NCBI RefSeq assembly: GCF_016900895.1
Contig: NZ_JAFEUN010000042.1
Coordinates: forward strand, 1 to 36,646
DNA: 36,646 nucleotides
Reading direction: 5' to 3'
From: Parashewanella hymeniacidonis
GTDB lineage: Bacteria; Pseudomonadota; Gammaproteobacteria; Enterobacterales; Shewanellaceae
In this document: positions 1 to 9,090 of the stretch, piece by piece
Position numbering within the stretch: position 1 is the first letter of the stretch
How the letters are laid out: every line of letters begins with the position of its first letter
Program-made: the position numbers and the translations under genes
The notes under the pieces: generated by a model
Told to the model about the DNA's origin: nothing
Seen by the model: only the letters and a program-made list of their open reading frames with translations
Databases searched by the model: none

Positions 1-105
1 TTCTTTTTGCTCGAAAAAGATGGTGAGTTTTGGCTGTTTTGTAGTGAAATTGATGCAAAATCTAAGAAATCTTGCTTTTGGGGTACGGCTCTGAATTTTG
101 CGTAA
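1..105 (+). CDS. possible 3' end of an unknown gene (partial)
   Basis: Frame 1 is open from the window edge to a TAA at 103-105 and gives 34 residues ending in GTALNFA. The residue mix (charged, with W, F and C) is compatible with a real C-terminus, but the stretch is too short to assign to a family. It would converge on csiV. Frame 2 is also open to position 94, so chance openness cannot be excluded. This is a tentative call that needs the sequence to the left. Confidence 0.3.
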   Translation, partial: FFLLEKDGEFWLFCSEIDAKSKKSCFWGTALNFA

Positions 106-119
106 ATCAGATGCCGTAC
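83..119. repeat. inverted repeat between convergent genes
   Basis: GTACGGC at 83-89 pairs with GCCGTAC at 113-119. An inner CTGA/TCAG pair extends the stem, and the loop is about 12 nt. It lies between csiV and a possible gene running in from the left. Neither strand has a good T-run, so it is not a classic terminator. It could be a weak bidirectional terminator or an mRNA 3' end structure. Confidence 0.45.
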
Positions 120-182
120 ATTTTAACTCTTGAAATGGATTTTTTCAGAACCGACTAATTAGACTGAACACCCTTTCGATAT

Positions 183-1274
183 CTATTGAGTAGGTTCAAT
201 AGTTTTAGGTGAATCCTCAAATTCATGCCCGATTGGCTTTTCTTCAGGCTGCTTCATCTTTCTGATTTGAATAAACATCCCCATTTTAGGGTGATCAAAA
301 TAATGAATTTCTCCACTTCTTACTCTACGGTTTTGAACCATTGGTATGGAGAATAGGAAATGCTGAGCTTGTTTCACATGTTCTATAGGAACATTTGCCT
401 CATTAAGCTCATCATCACTTGATGTATGTTCAAGTAATCCTTGATTACGCAAACGCAAATCAGCTTGAATGTATAAGTAATGCTGTAGGTAAATATTTAA
501 TTTACCGTCCAATTCCCAGACTGGGCTTTGTTTAGGCGGCGCTTCAGCAGAAGGTTCATTGATAGAGCTTGCTTGTGTCGTATCGCTTTCAGAGCCTACA
601 TCTGAAATTATTTCCGGATGAAGCTGTGTATTTTCATCAGAATTATGTTCTTCAAGAGTATCTATTTTTACAGGGAATCCGTCTGGCTGAAATTGTTTTT
701 CATAATCTTGACCAGCAAATAAGTGTACGGCCTTTGCGTTTCTTCTTGAAAGCATTGGTTGCTGCCAAGTCATATGCAATAGATTATGAACACCATGCTG
801 CCTTTGAATTTTCTTGATGATGCTTTCAAATTGACTTTGTGAGTTGGCCAGTAACGTTGGCCCATCACCTTTATAAGCCGTAATTGGCTTAGATTCCCCA
901 ATACTAAACGGAACAACTTGAGGGTAACGTTTTTGAATGATGGGGTTGTGATCGACACAATCATTCATCAATGAGCGAGAGAGGTCGTGAAGTTGAGCGA
1001 TTGGATCATCATGCATACAACTCACTGCAGGGCGTAAAATATGCTCTACCATGGCGATTGGGCTGATTAAATCGACGTTCCCTCTTAAAGCAATGGGCTT
1101 TACTTTTTCAGTCCACTGCTCTTGAGACTTTTTAGCATCAAAATTGGCGTTTTGAGGCATTGTGTCTCTTTTGAAAATGTATACTTCAACCTCGAACCAG
1201 TGGCCTGGGTCGACTGCACGAGCTGAAAACGTCGCTAAAAGTGCAACTAAAGCTAGGCTGGTGGCACGTATCAC
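183..1274 (-). CDS. csiV: CsiV-like peptidoglycan-binding periplasmic protein
   Basis: The 363-residue protein has an N-terminal signal peptide (residues 1-20, cleavage near FSARA/VDPG). The mature protein starts with the HWFEVEVYIFKR pattern and has a C-terminal EIHYFDHPKMGMFIQIRKM segment; both are typical of the CsiV family. In Vibrio cholerae, CsiV binds peptidoglycan and works with LpoA to activate the PBP1A synthase; that role is inferred here from the family. Residues about 205-255 form an acidic, low-complexity insertion. The start is GTG and overlaps the mfd stop (GTGA, 4 nt), which implies translational coupling and a shared minus-strand transcript. The mfd neighbourhood is the usual place for this gene. 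I am fairly sure of the family and less sure of function in this organism. Confidence 0.8.
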   Translation of the reverse strand: MIRATSLALVALLATFSARAVDPGHWFEVEVYIFKRDTMPQNANFDAKKSQEQWTEKVKPIALRGNVDLISPIAMVEHILRPAVSCMHDDPIAQLHDLSRSLMNDCVDHNPIIQKRYPQVVPFSIGESKPITAYKGDGPTLLANSQSQFESIIKKIQRQHGVHNLLHMTWQQPMLSRRNAKAVHLFAGQDYEKQFQPDGFPVKIDTLEEHNSDENTQLHPEIISDVGSESDTTQASSINEPSAEAPPKQSPVWELDGKLNIYLQHYLYIQADLRLRNQGLLEHTSSDDELNEANVPIEHVKQAQHFLFSIPMVQNRRVRSGEIHYFDHPKMGMFIQIRKMKQPEEKPIGHEFEDSPKTIEPTQ

Positions 1275-4200
1275 TTACTCACTCCCAATCTATTTTCGGA
1301 AAGCTGTTTCAAAATCAGTTTGACTAAATTGAGTCTGTCATCGCTCGATTCAGCAGGTAAAGAGAATCTTAACTTATTTGGCCCGTCCATTCGATAGATT
1401 TGTGGCTGAGTTTGCAATAAGCCAATGATAAATTCGGGGTTTACGCTGTGATTATCAGCAAATTCTATACTACCGCCTTTTGCATGAATATCGATTTTAC
1501 TGGCGCCAATACGACTGGCTTTACGTTTTAATAACGTCACATCCATCAGGTTCTTCGCCGGTGCAGGGAGTAAGCCAAAACGGTCAATAAGCTCAACTTT
1601 CATTTCATCGATGGCTTTTTCGCTCTCACAATTAGCAATGCGTTTATACAGCGACAAACGTATATTTACGTCGGCAATATAATCTTCTGGAAGTAGGGCA
1701 GGAATGCGTAAATCCATTTCACAATGCTTGTTCACAACATGCTCAAGCGATGGCTCCTTACCTTGTTTTAAACTTTCAACGGCGGACTCAAGTAACTCCA
1801 TGTAAAGTGTAAAACCAATTTTAGTAATATGGCCACTTTGTTCATCACCTAATAATTCGCCTGCACCACGAATTTCTAGGTCTTGAGTTGCAAGTAAAAA
1901 ACCAGCGCCCAAGTCTTCCAGTGCTTCTATCGCTTCGAGGCGTTTTTTGGCGTCTTTCGTGAGTCGTTTGTGATGTGGCGTCATCATATAGGCATAAGCT
2001 TGATGATGAGAACGGCCGACACGGCCTCGAAGTTGGTGTAATTGTGCTAATCCGAATTTATCAGCTCTATCGATAAGAATGGTATTGGCTGTAGGGACAT
2101 CAATACCAGTTTCAATAATGGTGGTGCAAACAAGAACGTTAAAGCGCTGATGATAGAAGTCAGACATCACTTTTTCTAGATCTCGTTCTCTCATTTGTCC
2201 GTGAGCAGTTACTACTCTTGCTTCAGGTACTAACTCTTGAATGTCGGCAGCACATTTCTCTATGGTTTCTACACTATTATGTAAAAAGTAAACCTGACCA
2301 CCACGCAAAATCTCACGCTGAATGGCCTCTTTTATTGTTGCTTCGTCATATTCTCTCACGAACGTTTTTACAGACAGGCGTTTAGCTGGAGGTGTTGCAA
2401 TGATGGATAAATCTCGCATCCCAGACATGGCCATATTTAATGTTCGAGGAATGGGCGTTGCCGTGAGCGTTAGAATATCGACATTGGCTCTTAATGATTT
2501 TATTTTTTCTTTTTGACGTACACCAAAACGATGTTCTTCATCAATAACAAGTAAACCTAGTTGCTCAAATTGAGCGTCAGCATTGAGCAGTTTATGGGTA
2601 CCAATTACGACATCAACTTTACCGTCAGCAAGATCGTCCAATATTTGTTGCTGTTGTTTCGGAGTCTTAAATCTCGATAACACCTCGATTCTAAACGGCC
2701 AGTCAGCAAATCGATCTTTAAAGTTTTCATAATGTTGTTGAGCTAACAAAGTAGTTGGAACTAACACGACTACTTGTTTACCGTCGTTAACCGCAACAAA
2801 AACAGCGCGCATAGCCACTTCTGTTTTACCAAAACCGACATCTCCGCACACTAGCCGATCCATTGAAATTGGAGAACACATATCGGTGACGACAGCATTA
2901 ATTGAGGTCTCTTGATCGACCGTTTCTTCAAATGGGAAGCCTTGAGCAAATTGAGCATACTCTTGATGACTTAGTTTGCGGGCATCCCCAGGGCGAGCTT
3001 GTCTATGGGCATAAACATCCAATAATTCAGCAGCAATGTCACGAATACGTTCAATCGCTTTTTTCTTTGCTTTTGCCCAAGTTTCGTTGCCCAATTTATT
3101 CAGTGATATATTCTCTTCATTACCACCACTATATCGACTAATAAAATGTAAAGAACCAACAGGTACGTACAATTTGTCACCTGAGGCGTACTCTAACATT
3201 AAGTACTCTGCGACGATCCCACCTGTGTCAAGTGTTTCGAGCCCTTTATATAAGCCTACGCCATGTTCTAAATGAACCACAGGCTGTCCAACTTTGAGCT
3301 CAGCAAGGTTTTTTATGAGTGTTTCACTGCTGATTTGCTTTTGTTTGTCGTGACGGCGTTTTTGGCTGATTTTATGACCAAAGAGCTCTGTTTCGCAGAT
3401 AATAGCAATGTCTTTTTTGCCATCTTTTATGATTGCACCATGACTTAAAGGGGCAACAATGATACCAACGGAATCAGTTGCTGAAATATAGTCACTTAGA
3501 TGTTCAAATCGATTTGGTTTTACATCTATTTGCTGTAGAAGTTCAATTAAAGCTTCGCGTCGCCCTTCAGATTCAGCAATAAATAAAGTGCGATCTGATG
3601 AGTCTAGAAACTTATGTAGATTGGCTAAAGGTTGTTTAAGCTTGTGGTTCGCCGCAATATTTGGAAGCTTATCTACTTCTGCTTTTTGGTATTTGGCTGA
3701 TTTAGTTTCCGCATCAAACTGATATTGTGGCATCGGCTTAAACGCTGAAAAAACTTGTTCTGTCAGTAAATAAAGTTCCGATGGTTTGAGTAGCGGGCGG
3801 TGTATATCAACATTACGATTTTCAAAGCGTTGCTCTACATCAAGTAAATACTTTTTGGTTGCAGACTCAATATCACCGATGGTGAGCAGTTGGCTATCTT
3901 CATTGAGGTAATCAAATAAGGTTTCGCATTGCTCGAAAAACAATGGCAGGTAGTTTTCAATGCCTGCAGGCATGACTTTTTTACTGACTTGTTGATAAAT
4001 GGACTCTGGAGCATTGCTGGCCTTCTCAAATATAGCGCGATAGTTTTTTCTGAATGTTTCAATTGAGGCATCATCAGTAGGGAATTCTTTGGCTGGTAGC
4101 ATTCGGATGGACTCTATTTCCGTTTCCGAACGTTGAGTTTCAGGATCAAAATATCGAATTGTTTCGACTTCATCATCGAATAACTCGATTCTGAGCGGTT

Positions 4201-4753
4201 TTTTAGACCCAGAAGGGTAAATATCAATAATTGAACCTCGAACAGCAAACTCACCGTGTTCATAAACTTGTTCAACGGCATGGTAGCCTGTATCAGTAAG
4301 TGTTTTTCTCACCGAATCTAGATGGTAGTTATCACCTTTACTCAAAATCAGTACATTGTCGGTGATGAATTTTTGAGGTGGCAGCTTTACCAATAATGTG
4401 CTGATTGGAACAATGATAACTTTGCTTTTTTTCTCAGTTAAATGATGAAGTGTTTCTAACCGTTGTGCGACAAGATCTTGATGCGGTGAGAAGTTGTCGT
4501 ATGGCAGTGTTTCTCTATCAGGAAATAAAGCGACTGAATGCTCTGAGTTAGCGAGCAGATAGTTAAGTTCAGCGTCTAAATTGAGTGCGGTTGGGGTGTC
4601 GTTGGTGACGATAACCGTGGTGCCTTTATGCTTCTCTGTGATTTTTTTTAGTGTTAATGCCCGCACTAATTGAGTTTGAGCATTAATGTATTGAGTTTTG
4701 TTGGTTTTACTCGTGTCTAAAACAGGTGGTTCAAAAACAGAAAAAGCAGGCAT
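1271..4753 (-). CDS. mfd: transcription-repair coupling factor Mfd
   Basis: At 1160 residues it matches full-length Mfd (E. coli 1148). Mfd is a cytoplasmic DNA translocase that removes RNA polymerase stalled at lesions and recruits UvrA. The N-terminal third is the UvrB-like module. The RNA polymerase-interacting region is in the middle, around the QPVVHLEHGVGLYKGL segment. The RecG-like motor carries Walker A GDVGFGKT at residues 637-644 and the DEEH box at 738-741, followed by the SAT-like LTATPIPRTL and the QLRGRVGR motif VI. The C-terminal inhibitory domain is complete, ending with VSK. It is divergent from the reductase gene at 4826 across 72 bp and overlaps csiV downstream. No defect is visible. 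Confidence 0.98.
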   Translation of the reverse strand: MPAFSVFEPPVLDTSKTNKTQYINAQTQLVRALTLKKITEKHKGTTVIVTNDTPTALNLDAELNYLLANSEHSVALFPDRETLPYDNFSPHQDLVAQRLETLHHLTEKKSKVIIVPISTLLVKLPPQKFITDNVLILSKGDNYHLDSVRKTLTDTGYHAVEQVYEHGEFAVRGSIIDIYPSGSKKPLRIELFDDEVETIRYFDPETQRSETEIESIRMLPAKEFPTDDASIETFRKNYRAIFEKASNAPESIYQQVSKKVMPAGIENYLPLFFEQCETLFDYLNEDSQLLTIGDIESATKKYLLDVEQRFENRNVDIHRPLLKPSELYLLTEQVFSAFKPMPQYQFDAETKSAKYQKAEVDKLPNIAANHKLKQPLANLHKFLDSSDRTLFIAESEGRREALIELLQQIDVKPNRFEHLSDYISATDSVGIIVAPLSHGAIIKDGKKDIAIICETELFGHKISQKRRHDKQKQISSETLIKNLAELKVGQPVVHLEHGVGLYKGLETLDTGGIVAEYLMLEYASGDKLYVPVGSLHFISRYSGGNEENISLNKLGNETWAKAKKKAIERIRDIAAELLDVYAHRQARPGDARKLSHQEYAQFAQGFPFEETVDQETSINAVVTDMCSPISMDRLVCGDVGFGKTEVAMRAVFVAVNDGKQVVVLVPTTLLAQQHYENFKDRFADWPFRIEVLSRFKTPKQQQQILDDLADGKVDVVIGTHKLLNADAQFEQLGLLVIDEEHRFGVRQKEKIKSLRANVDILTLTATPIPRTLNMAMSGMRDLSIIATPPAKRLSVKTFVREYDEATIKEAIQREILRGGQVYFLHNSVETIEKCAADIQELVPEARVVTAHGQMRERDLEKVMSDFYHQRFNVLVCTTIIETGIDVPTANTILIDRADKFGLAQLHQLRGRVGRSHHQAYAYMMTPHHKRLTKDAKKRLEAIEALEDLGAGFLLATQDLEIRGAGELLGDEQSGHITKIGFTLYMELLESAVESLKQGKEPSLEHVVNKHCEMDLRIPALLPEDYIADVNIRLSLYKRIANCESEKAIDEMKVELIDRFGLLPAPAKNLMDVTLLKRKASRIGASKIDIHAKGGSIEFADNHSVNPEFIIGLLQTQPQIYRMDGPNKLRFSLPAESSDDRLNLVKLILKQLSENRLGVSK

Positions 4754-4794
4754 AAACGTTAATTACTTCATCATTTGTAAAATTGCCAGTATTG

Positions 4795-4800
4795 TATAAT
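4795..4800 (+). promoter_or_regulatory. putative -10 box for the reductase gene
   Basis: A perfect TATAAT lies 25 nt before the ATG at 4826, in the 72 bp divergent gap with mfd. The best-placed -35 (CATTTG, 17 bp upstream) is weak. This is a pattern match only. Confidence 0.4.
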
Positions 4801-4825
4801 AAAACAATTAGTAAGTTGAATAATA

Positions 4826-5476
4826 ATGAAAACAGCCATTGTATTAGGAGCAACTGGATTAATAGGACGTAATTTAGTGGCACAACTAGCGAATCAAGCC
4901 GAGTATTCGAAAGTGATTGCTATTACTCGTCGCAGAGTAGAGTACGATTTTGAAAACGTGTCTAATGAAGTCGTTAATTTTGATTGTTTAGACGATTTTT
5001 CCAATATTTTCACTGGAGATGTTTTATTTTCATGTTTGGGTACGACTAAAAAGCAAGCCGGATCTTATGAGGCACAGCGTATCGTCGATGTAGATTACCA
5101 ACTGAAAGTCGCTCAGCTAGCAGCTAAAAATAAAGTACAACACTACCTTCTTGTGTCGTCGAGAGGCGCAAATTCAAAAAGTAACAATCCTTATTTTCAG
5201 ATGAAAGGTGAGCTCGAAGAGCAAGTTATAGGATTAAATTTTGTAAGAGTAAGCATATTTCAACCCTCGCTGCTCCTAGGAGAGCGTGATCATTTTCGAT
5301 TTGGGGAAGCGATCGGTTTTTACCTAATGCCAGTGTTAAAATACCTGCCATTATTGAAGTCTTATAGACCAATTGAAGGTGGCGAAGTGGCTGAGAAAAT
5401 GGTGCAAGTGAGTTTGTCGTCAGAGACGGGTAAAGAACTATTTAAGTTAGATGAAGTTTTTCCTCAAGTTTTATAA
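4826..5476 (+). CDS. NAD(P)-binding atypical SDR-family protein (HTATIP2-like)
   Basis: The 216-residue protein has an N-terminal Rossmann fold with the dinucleotide-binding motif GATGLIG at residues 8-14. SSRGANSKSNNPYFQMKGELE near residue 110-130 contains the YxxxK pair typical of short-chain dehydrogenase-like folds. Overall it resembles the bacterial oxidoreductases related to human HTATIP2/TIP30. The substrate is unknown and the cytoplasmic location is inferred from the absence of a signal peptide. It is read divergently from mfd, and the MOSC gene starts 33 bp after its stop, so the two may share a transcript. The family is clear; the reaction is not. Confidence 0.8.
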   Translation: MKTAIVLGATGLIGRNLVAQLANQAEYSKVIAITRRRVEYDFENVSNEVVNFDCLDDFSNIFTGDVLFSCLGTTKKQAGSYEAQRIVDVDYQLKVAQLAAKNKVQHYLLVSSRGANSKSNNPYFQMKGELEEQVIGLNFVRVSIFQPSLLLGERDHFRFGEAIGFYLMPVLKYLPLLKSYRPIEGGEVAEKMVQVSLSSETGKELFKLDEVFPQVL

Positions 5477-5509
5477 GATAGAGAAACTTAGGGATAAGAG
5501 TAAAAAATC

Positions 5510-6193
5510 ATGAAACCTACCTTTCAAATCCTTGCTATTTACGGTGGTCAAATTAAGTCGTTTGAGAATTTTGAGACGGCGATGTTTAAATCTCGTCTCG
5601 AAGGGCAGCAGCAACTCAGGTTTACCGGGCTAGAACTAGATAGTATCGCTGATAAAAAACATCACGGTGGAGCGGACAGAGCTTTGCATCAATACCCTGT
5701 TGAGCATTATGATTTTTGGCGTAAAACCTTTCCTCAGCAACAAGAATGGTTTGCCCCTGGAATGGGGGAAAACATCAGCTCGGTAGGGATGAACGAGCAT
5801 AATGTTTGTATTGGCGATCAGTATCAATGGGGTGAAGCTGTAATTGAAGTGAGTCAGCCTCGATCTCCATGTTTTAAGTTAAGTAGAAAGTGGGGCGTTG
5901 AAGGTTTTTCGAAAACTATGCAACAAAACAGTCGATGCGGATGGCTTTACAGGGTGATAAAAGAAGGTACGGTTGACTGTAAGCAGTCACTCGTCTTAAT
6001 TCATCGAGAAACTAATGCTATGACTGTAGCCAAAGCTTGTGATTACTTTTTTGGTAACCCATTAGAAAAATCAGGGCTTCAAGCCTTAGCAGAACAACAA
6101 AAACTCGCACAGTCGTGGATGAAAACCGTCCATAAAAGATTGACGCATAATGAATTAGAAAACTGGAGTTTTAGACTGTTTAATCACGCTTAG
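5510..6193 (+). CDS. MOSC-domain protein, YiiM-like
   Basis: At 227 residues it is close to E. coli YiiM (224). MOSC proteins of this type bind molybdenum cofactor through a conserved cysteine and reduce N-hydroxylated compounds such as 6-hydroxylaminopurine. The expected pieces are present: KKHHGGADRALHQY at residues 49-62, FAPGMGEN near 81-88, and SQPRSPCFKL with the candidate ligand Cys121. The C-terminal 3-alpha-helical extension typical of YiiM follows (about 165-225). The stop codon TAG is made by the end of the inserted element that begins here. Removing the element and one TA joins the frame to TAT TGA, so the original protein was probably one tyrosine longer (NHAY). The truncation is unlikely to matter. 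Confidence 0.87.
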   Translation: MKPTFQILAIYGGQIKSFENFETAMFKSRLEGQQQLRFTGLELDSIADKKHHGGADRALHQYPVEHYDFWRKTFPQQQEWFAPGMGENISSVGMNEHNVCIGDQYQWGEAVIEVSQPRSPCFKLSRKWGVEGFSKTMQQNSRCGWLYRVIKEGTVDCKQSLVLIHRETNAMTVAKACDYFFGNPLEKSGLQALAEQQKLAQSWMKTVHKRLTHNELENWSFRLFNHA

Positions 6194-6473
6194 CTATATA
6201 CATATCCTCATGATAGCTGAAGATGCTCGATTTCAGCGAGAGTGCACAGATTGTTAATAAAAGCGACAGAGTGCGGCAATAGCGGGCTATTGTAAGCACT
6301 GACAACATAGCGTAATAATCTGTGCAACCCGCACTGCGTGGGCTTCTTAGCGCCAATTCTTCTTTGTTACATTAGCTCGAAAGAATCCCGATATTCCTTC
6401 ACTAATGCGCCTCAAAGAATTTGCGTTGAGAAAGTCCTGAAACATGCATCTTCAATTATCATGGGTGTATAGC
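6193..6473. mobile_element. MITE-like palindromic element, family B (281 bp)
   Basis: The ends are imperfect inverted repeats of about 30 bp (GCTATA... at the left, ...TATAGC at the right, followed inward by CATGATA and GAAGATGC). Both sides carry TA (6191-6192 and 6474-6475), the target duplication expected of Tc1/mariner-IS630-type transposition. There is no ORF. Inside is a nested stem: GCACAGATTGTTA at 6244-6256 pairs with 6313-6325 (one mismatch), enclosing GTGC/GCAC (6271-6274, 6296-6299) and CAATAGC/GCTATTG (6277-6283, 6286-6292). A second imperfect stem covers about 6350-6430. It is a non-autonomous element; the mobilising transposase is not in the window. Confidence 0.75.
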
Positions 6474-6502
6474 TATTGAATATGTGTTATTACGTAATTT
6501 AT

Positions 6503-6531
6503 TTGTTGGTTATTATTTAACCATTTAGAAT
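6503..6531 (+). promoter_or_regulatory. putative sigma70 promoter of the exported paralogue pair
   Basis: TTGTTG (6503-6508) and TAGAAT (6526-6531) are separated by 17 bp. The short inverted repeat GGTTA-TTATT-TAACC overlaps the -35 and spacer and could be an operator. The promoter sits just right of the family B element, outside it. Confidence 0.5.
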
Positions 6532-6546
6532 GATGAAAACTTTTAA

Positions 6547-7200
6547 ATGGTTAAGGCTATGCGTAAATACATTACTTCGAGTATTACTTTACTTCTGCTT
6601 GCTCAAGTCCATACTGCTAGCGCTGTTACAGTCAGTAACAACCAAGACAGTTTGATGTTTGATTATCATCGTTTGCAAGGGTCTATCTCTGTAATTGATA
6701 TGTCACATGTTCAAAAAGACTATATCCGCCAAGAGATCTATCTCGAAGAGCTTGTTACAGAGATGACAAAAGACATTTCTCAAAACATCAATTTACCTGA
6801 AGTAAAAGACATTGCTGCGGATTTAAATAATCTAGGTGCTAGTAGTTCTACTGGTGAAGTTATGTATCAAATCCCTTATGAACAGATGGTTTATTATAAG
6901 TCGCCACTTGATTCGAGTGCTGAAATACTAGGACGTAAAGCCGTTGGAACTGCAATATATGAACAATATATCGAGAGCAAATTAGAGGCATTAAATAATG
7001 AGCTTAAATCTGCAAAGTTATGTACTTTGGATAAATTTATTTCAGAAAATAAAAAAGCATATCAACAGCTCGATAGCCTAACTACTCAAGTCTATCAGCA
7101 CTCGAAAAAATCAAGACAAATTAGTATGAACCTTGGTTTTGAATATGAGCAATACCTATTGGCTTATTATTCGAGTTCTTTAAAGAAATTTTATAAGTAA
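6547..7200 (+). CDS. exported protein of unknown function, copy 1 of tandem pair
   Basis: I do not recognise a family. The 217-residue product starts with a Sec signal peptide (RKYITSSITLLLLAQVHTASA, cleavage near residue 26) and has no later membrane segment, so it should be periplasmic or secreted. The mature part looks mostly helical and charged. It shares several blocks with the next gene: EIYLEEL, LGRKAVGTAIYEQY, AYQQL..LTTQ, a YEQ.LLA.Y block, and the C-terminal LKKFYK. Start choice: ATG at 6547 is the first possible because a TAA precedes it in frame; ATG at 6559 (MRKY) is a good alternative. Neither has a strong ribosome site. Its promoter lies just upstream, and the family B element separates it from the MOSC gene. 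Confidence 0.75.
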   Translation: MVKAMRKYITSSITLLLLAQVHTASAVTVSNNQDSLMFDYHRLQGSISVIDMSHVQKDYIRQEIYLEELVTEMTKDISQNINLPEVKDIAADLNNLGASSSTGEVMYQIPYEQMVYYKSPLDSSAEILGRKAVGTAIYEQYIESKLEALNNELKSAKLCTLDKFISENKKAYQQLDSLTTQVYQHSKKSRQISMNLGFEYEQYLLAYYSSSLKKFYK

Positions 7201-7245
7201 ACTTTCCGGATAGAGCAGAATGCATACTGATAGGTGATAATACTG

Positions 7246-7884
7246 ATGTGCAAACACTTCAAATTATTCTTTACTGCAATGGCATTAATGCCTAGCTTTG
7301 TTCATGCAGCCAAAGTACATAACGCTTCGGATAGTTTAAAGTTTGACGTTGATGGAATTAAAGCATCAATGTCGCAAATAAAGATGAAACATGTCCATGG
7401 TGATTTTATTCATCAGGTTATTTATTTGGAAGAATTGGCTGATGACATGAATCGAGACTTAAGCACGAATTTTGACTTATCAGAAGTTAAACGGGTAGCT
7501 GATGAATTGAATGACACAATCAGCTCCAATTCCGTCGGTTTTAATTTAGTGCAGATTCCTATTTCTCAGCAAAGTTATTATCACCTTCCAACCGATGCTT
7601 CATCTGACACGCTTGGACGAAAAGCAGTAGCAACGGCTATCTTTGAACAATATACTTTGAATCAACTTGAAGCTGTCGATAAGGCATTAACCGTTGCCAA
7701 TCTGGGATCAATTAGCCAGTTTATCGAATCGAATCAAACTGCTTATCAACAGCTCGCTAACCTAACCACACAATTCTATTCTCAGGCAAGAAATGTGAAG
7801 AAGATTGAAATGAACTTTGCATTTGATTACGAGCAAAGTTTATTGGCGCATTACTCTCAGCCATTGAAAAAATTCTATAAATAA
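7246..7884 (+). CDS. exported protein of unknown function, copy 2 of tandem pair
   Basis: This is a paralogue of the preceding gene, by eye about 40-45% identical along the mature part, with the same length and the same ending LKKFYK. The signal peptide is MCKHFKLFFTAMALMPSFVHA followed by AKV. ATG at 7246 is preferred to the in-frame GTG at 7234 because AGGTG lies 9 nt before it and the signal peptide then starts normally. Best-conserved blocks between the copies are VIYLEEL, LGRKAVATAIFEQY, AYQQLANLTTQ and FDYEQSLLAHY. There are no cysteines in the mature part, no transmembrane segment and no recognised domain. The 45 nt gap suggests co-transcription with copy 1. Tandem duplication followed by divergence is the simplest history. 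Confidence 0.78.
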   Translation: MCKHFKLFFTAMALMPSFVHAAKVHNASDSLKFDVDGIKASMSQIKMKHVHGDFIHQVIYLEELADDMNRDLSTNFDLSEVKRVADELNDTISSNSVGFNLVQIPISQQSYYHLPTDASSDTLGRKAVATAIFEQYTLNQLEAVDKALTVANLGSISQFIESNQTAYQQLANLTTQFYSQARNVKKIEMNFAFDYEQSLLAHYSQPLKKFYK

Positions 7885-7942
7885 TAGCTTAATAAATTTA
7901 TAGGCAGGTATTTAGACATTTACCTTTATAAAAAATAAGCAT

Positions 7943-7968
7943 AAAAAAGCTCAGATAACACTGAGCTT
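7943..7968 (-). terminator. rho-independent terminator of cysK
   Basis: AAGCTCAG (7947-7954) and CTGAGCTT (7961-7968) form an 8 bp stem with a 6-nt loop. On the minus strand the stem is followed by six Ts (A-run 7943-7948 on plus). It may also stop the exported paralogue transcript from the other side, although the plus-strand T-run is weak. Confidence 0.8.
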
Positions 7969-7983
7969 ATTTAAACGAGACGG

Positions 7984-8952
7984 TTACTGAACGTTTTCTA
8001 AGTCAGAGAATTTGTCTTGAAACAGTGCAGAAGAAAGGTAACGCTCAGCTGCAGATGGGAGAACGACAACAATAGTTTTATCTTTAAACTCATCGAGCTG
8101 GGATAGGCGTTCAGCGACAACTACAGCTGCACCAGATGAAATACCTGCGAGAATACCTTCATCAGTCATTAGTTTATGCGCCATCTCAATTGAATCTTCA
8201 TTGCTAACCGCTTCAACACGATCCACAACTGAAAGATCTAAATTGCCAGGGATAAAGCCAGCGCCAATACCTTGAATTTTGTGAGGGCCCGGCTTGATGT
8301 CTTCACCAGCAAGTACTTGGGCTATAACTGGCGAGTCGACAGGTTCTACAGCAACTGACGTAATCGCTTTACCTTGAGTGTTTTTGATATAGCGGCTGAC
8401 ACCTGTGATTGTACCTCCAGTGCCGACACCTGCTACAAATACATCTATTTCACCGTCTGTGTCTTCCCAGATCTCTGGTCCCGTTGTTTTTTCATGAATT
8501 TCAGGGTTAGCAGGGTTATCAAACTGCTGGAGCAGAACGTATTTTTCAGGGTTTGATTGACGAATTTCTTCCGCTTTATCAATTGCGCCTTTCATTCCTT
8601 TAGGTCCTTCAGTAAGCACTAAATTAGCACCTAAAGCTTTCAGTAATTTTCTACGCTCTAAGCTCATGCTGTTAGGCATCGTCAGCGTTAATTTATAACC
8701 ACGAGCTGCTGCAACATAGGCTAATGCGATACCAGTGTTACCAGAAGTAGGCTCAATCAATTCTTTATCTTTGGTAAGATTTCCGTTTTTTTCAGCAGCC
8801 CAGATCATGTTTGCACCGATACGACACTTTACACTGAAGCTTGGATTGCGAGATTCAATCTTAGCTAAAATTTTGCCATTACCGATTCTGTTTAAACGAA
8901 CTAACGGACTACGTCCAATTGTCAGTGAATTATCTTCAAAAATTTTACTCAT
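7984..8952 (-). CDS. cysK: cysteine synthase A (O-acetylserine sulfhydrylase)
   Basis: The 322-residue PLP enzyme makes L-cysteine from O-acetylserine and sulfide in the cytoplasm. [11 protein letters not shown] holds the Schiff-base Lys42. [12 protein letters not shown] near residues 68-79 is the substrate loop, and [16 protein letters not shown] near 175-190 is the PLP phosphate loop. SSGAAVVVA near the C-terminus is also typical. Length and motifs match CysK rather than CysM. AGGAG lies 10 nt before the ATG. The gene has its own terminator downstream, and a separate terminator ends the next minus-strand gene, so it is probably monocistronic. The sulfate permease gene cysZ lies 2.8 kb away on the same strand, with a DUF5916 protein in between. 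Confidence 0.96.
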   Translation of the reverse strand: MSKIFEDNSLTIGRSPLVRLNRIGNGKILAKIESRNPSFSVKCRIGANMIWAAEKNGNLTKDKELIEPTSGNTGIALAYVAAARGYKLTLTMPNSMSLERRKLLKALGANLVLTEGPKGMKGAIDKAEEIRQSNPEKYVLLQQFDNPANPEIHEKTTGPEIWEDTDGEIDVFVAGVGTGGTITGVSRYIKNTQGKAITSVAVEPVDSPVIAQVLAGEDIKPGPHKIQGIGAGFIPGNLDLSVVDRVEAVSNEDSIEMAHKLMTDEGILAGISSGAAVVVAERLSQLDEFKDKTIVVVLPSAAERYLSSALFQDKFSDLENVQ

Positions 8953-9090
8953 GGTTATCTAACTCCTGTGATTTCTAAGTAAATCATAGTGATAACAGTA
9001 TTAAAGGAAAGTGATAGTTTTATCTTCTATATTCCGTTTGGTTATAAGTGATTTGCCGTGTGTTTGATTTTGGTTATAAACGTGAAATAT

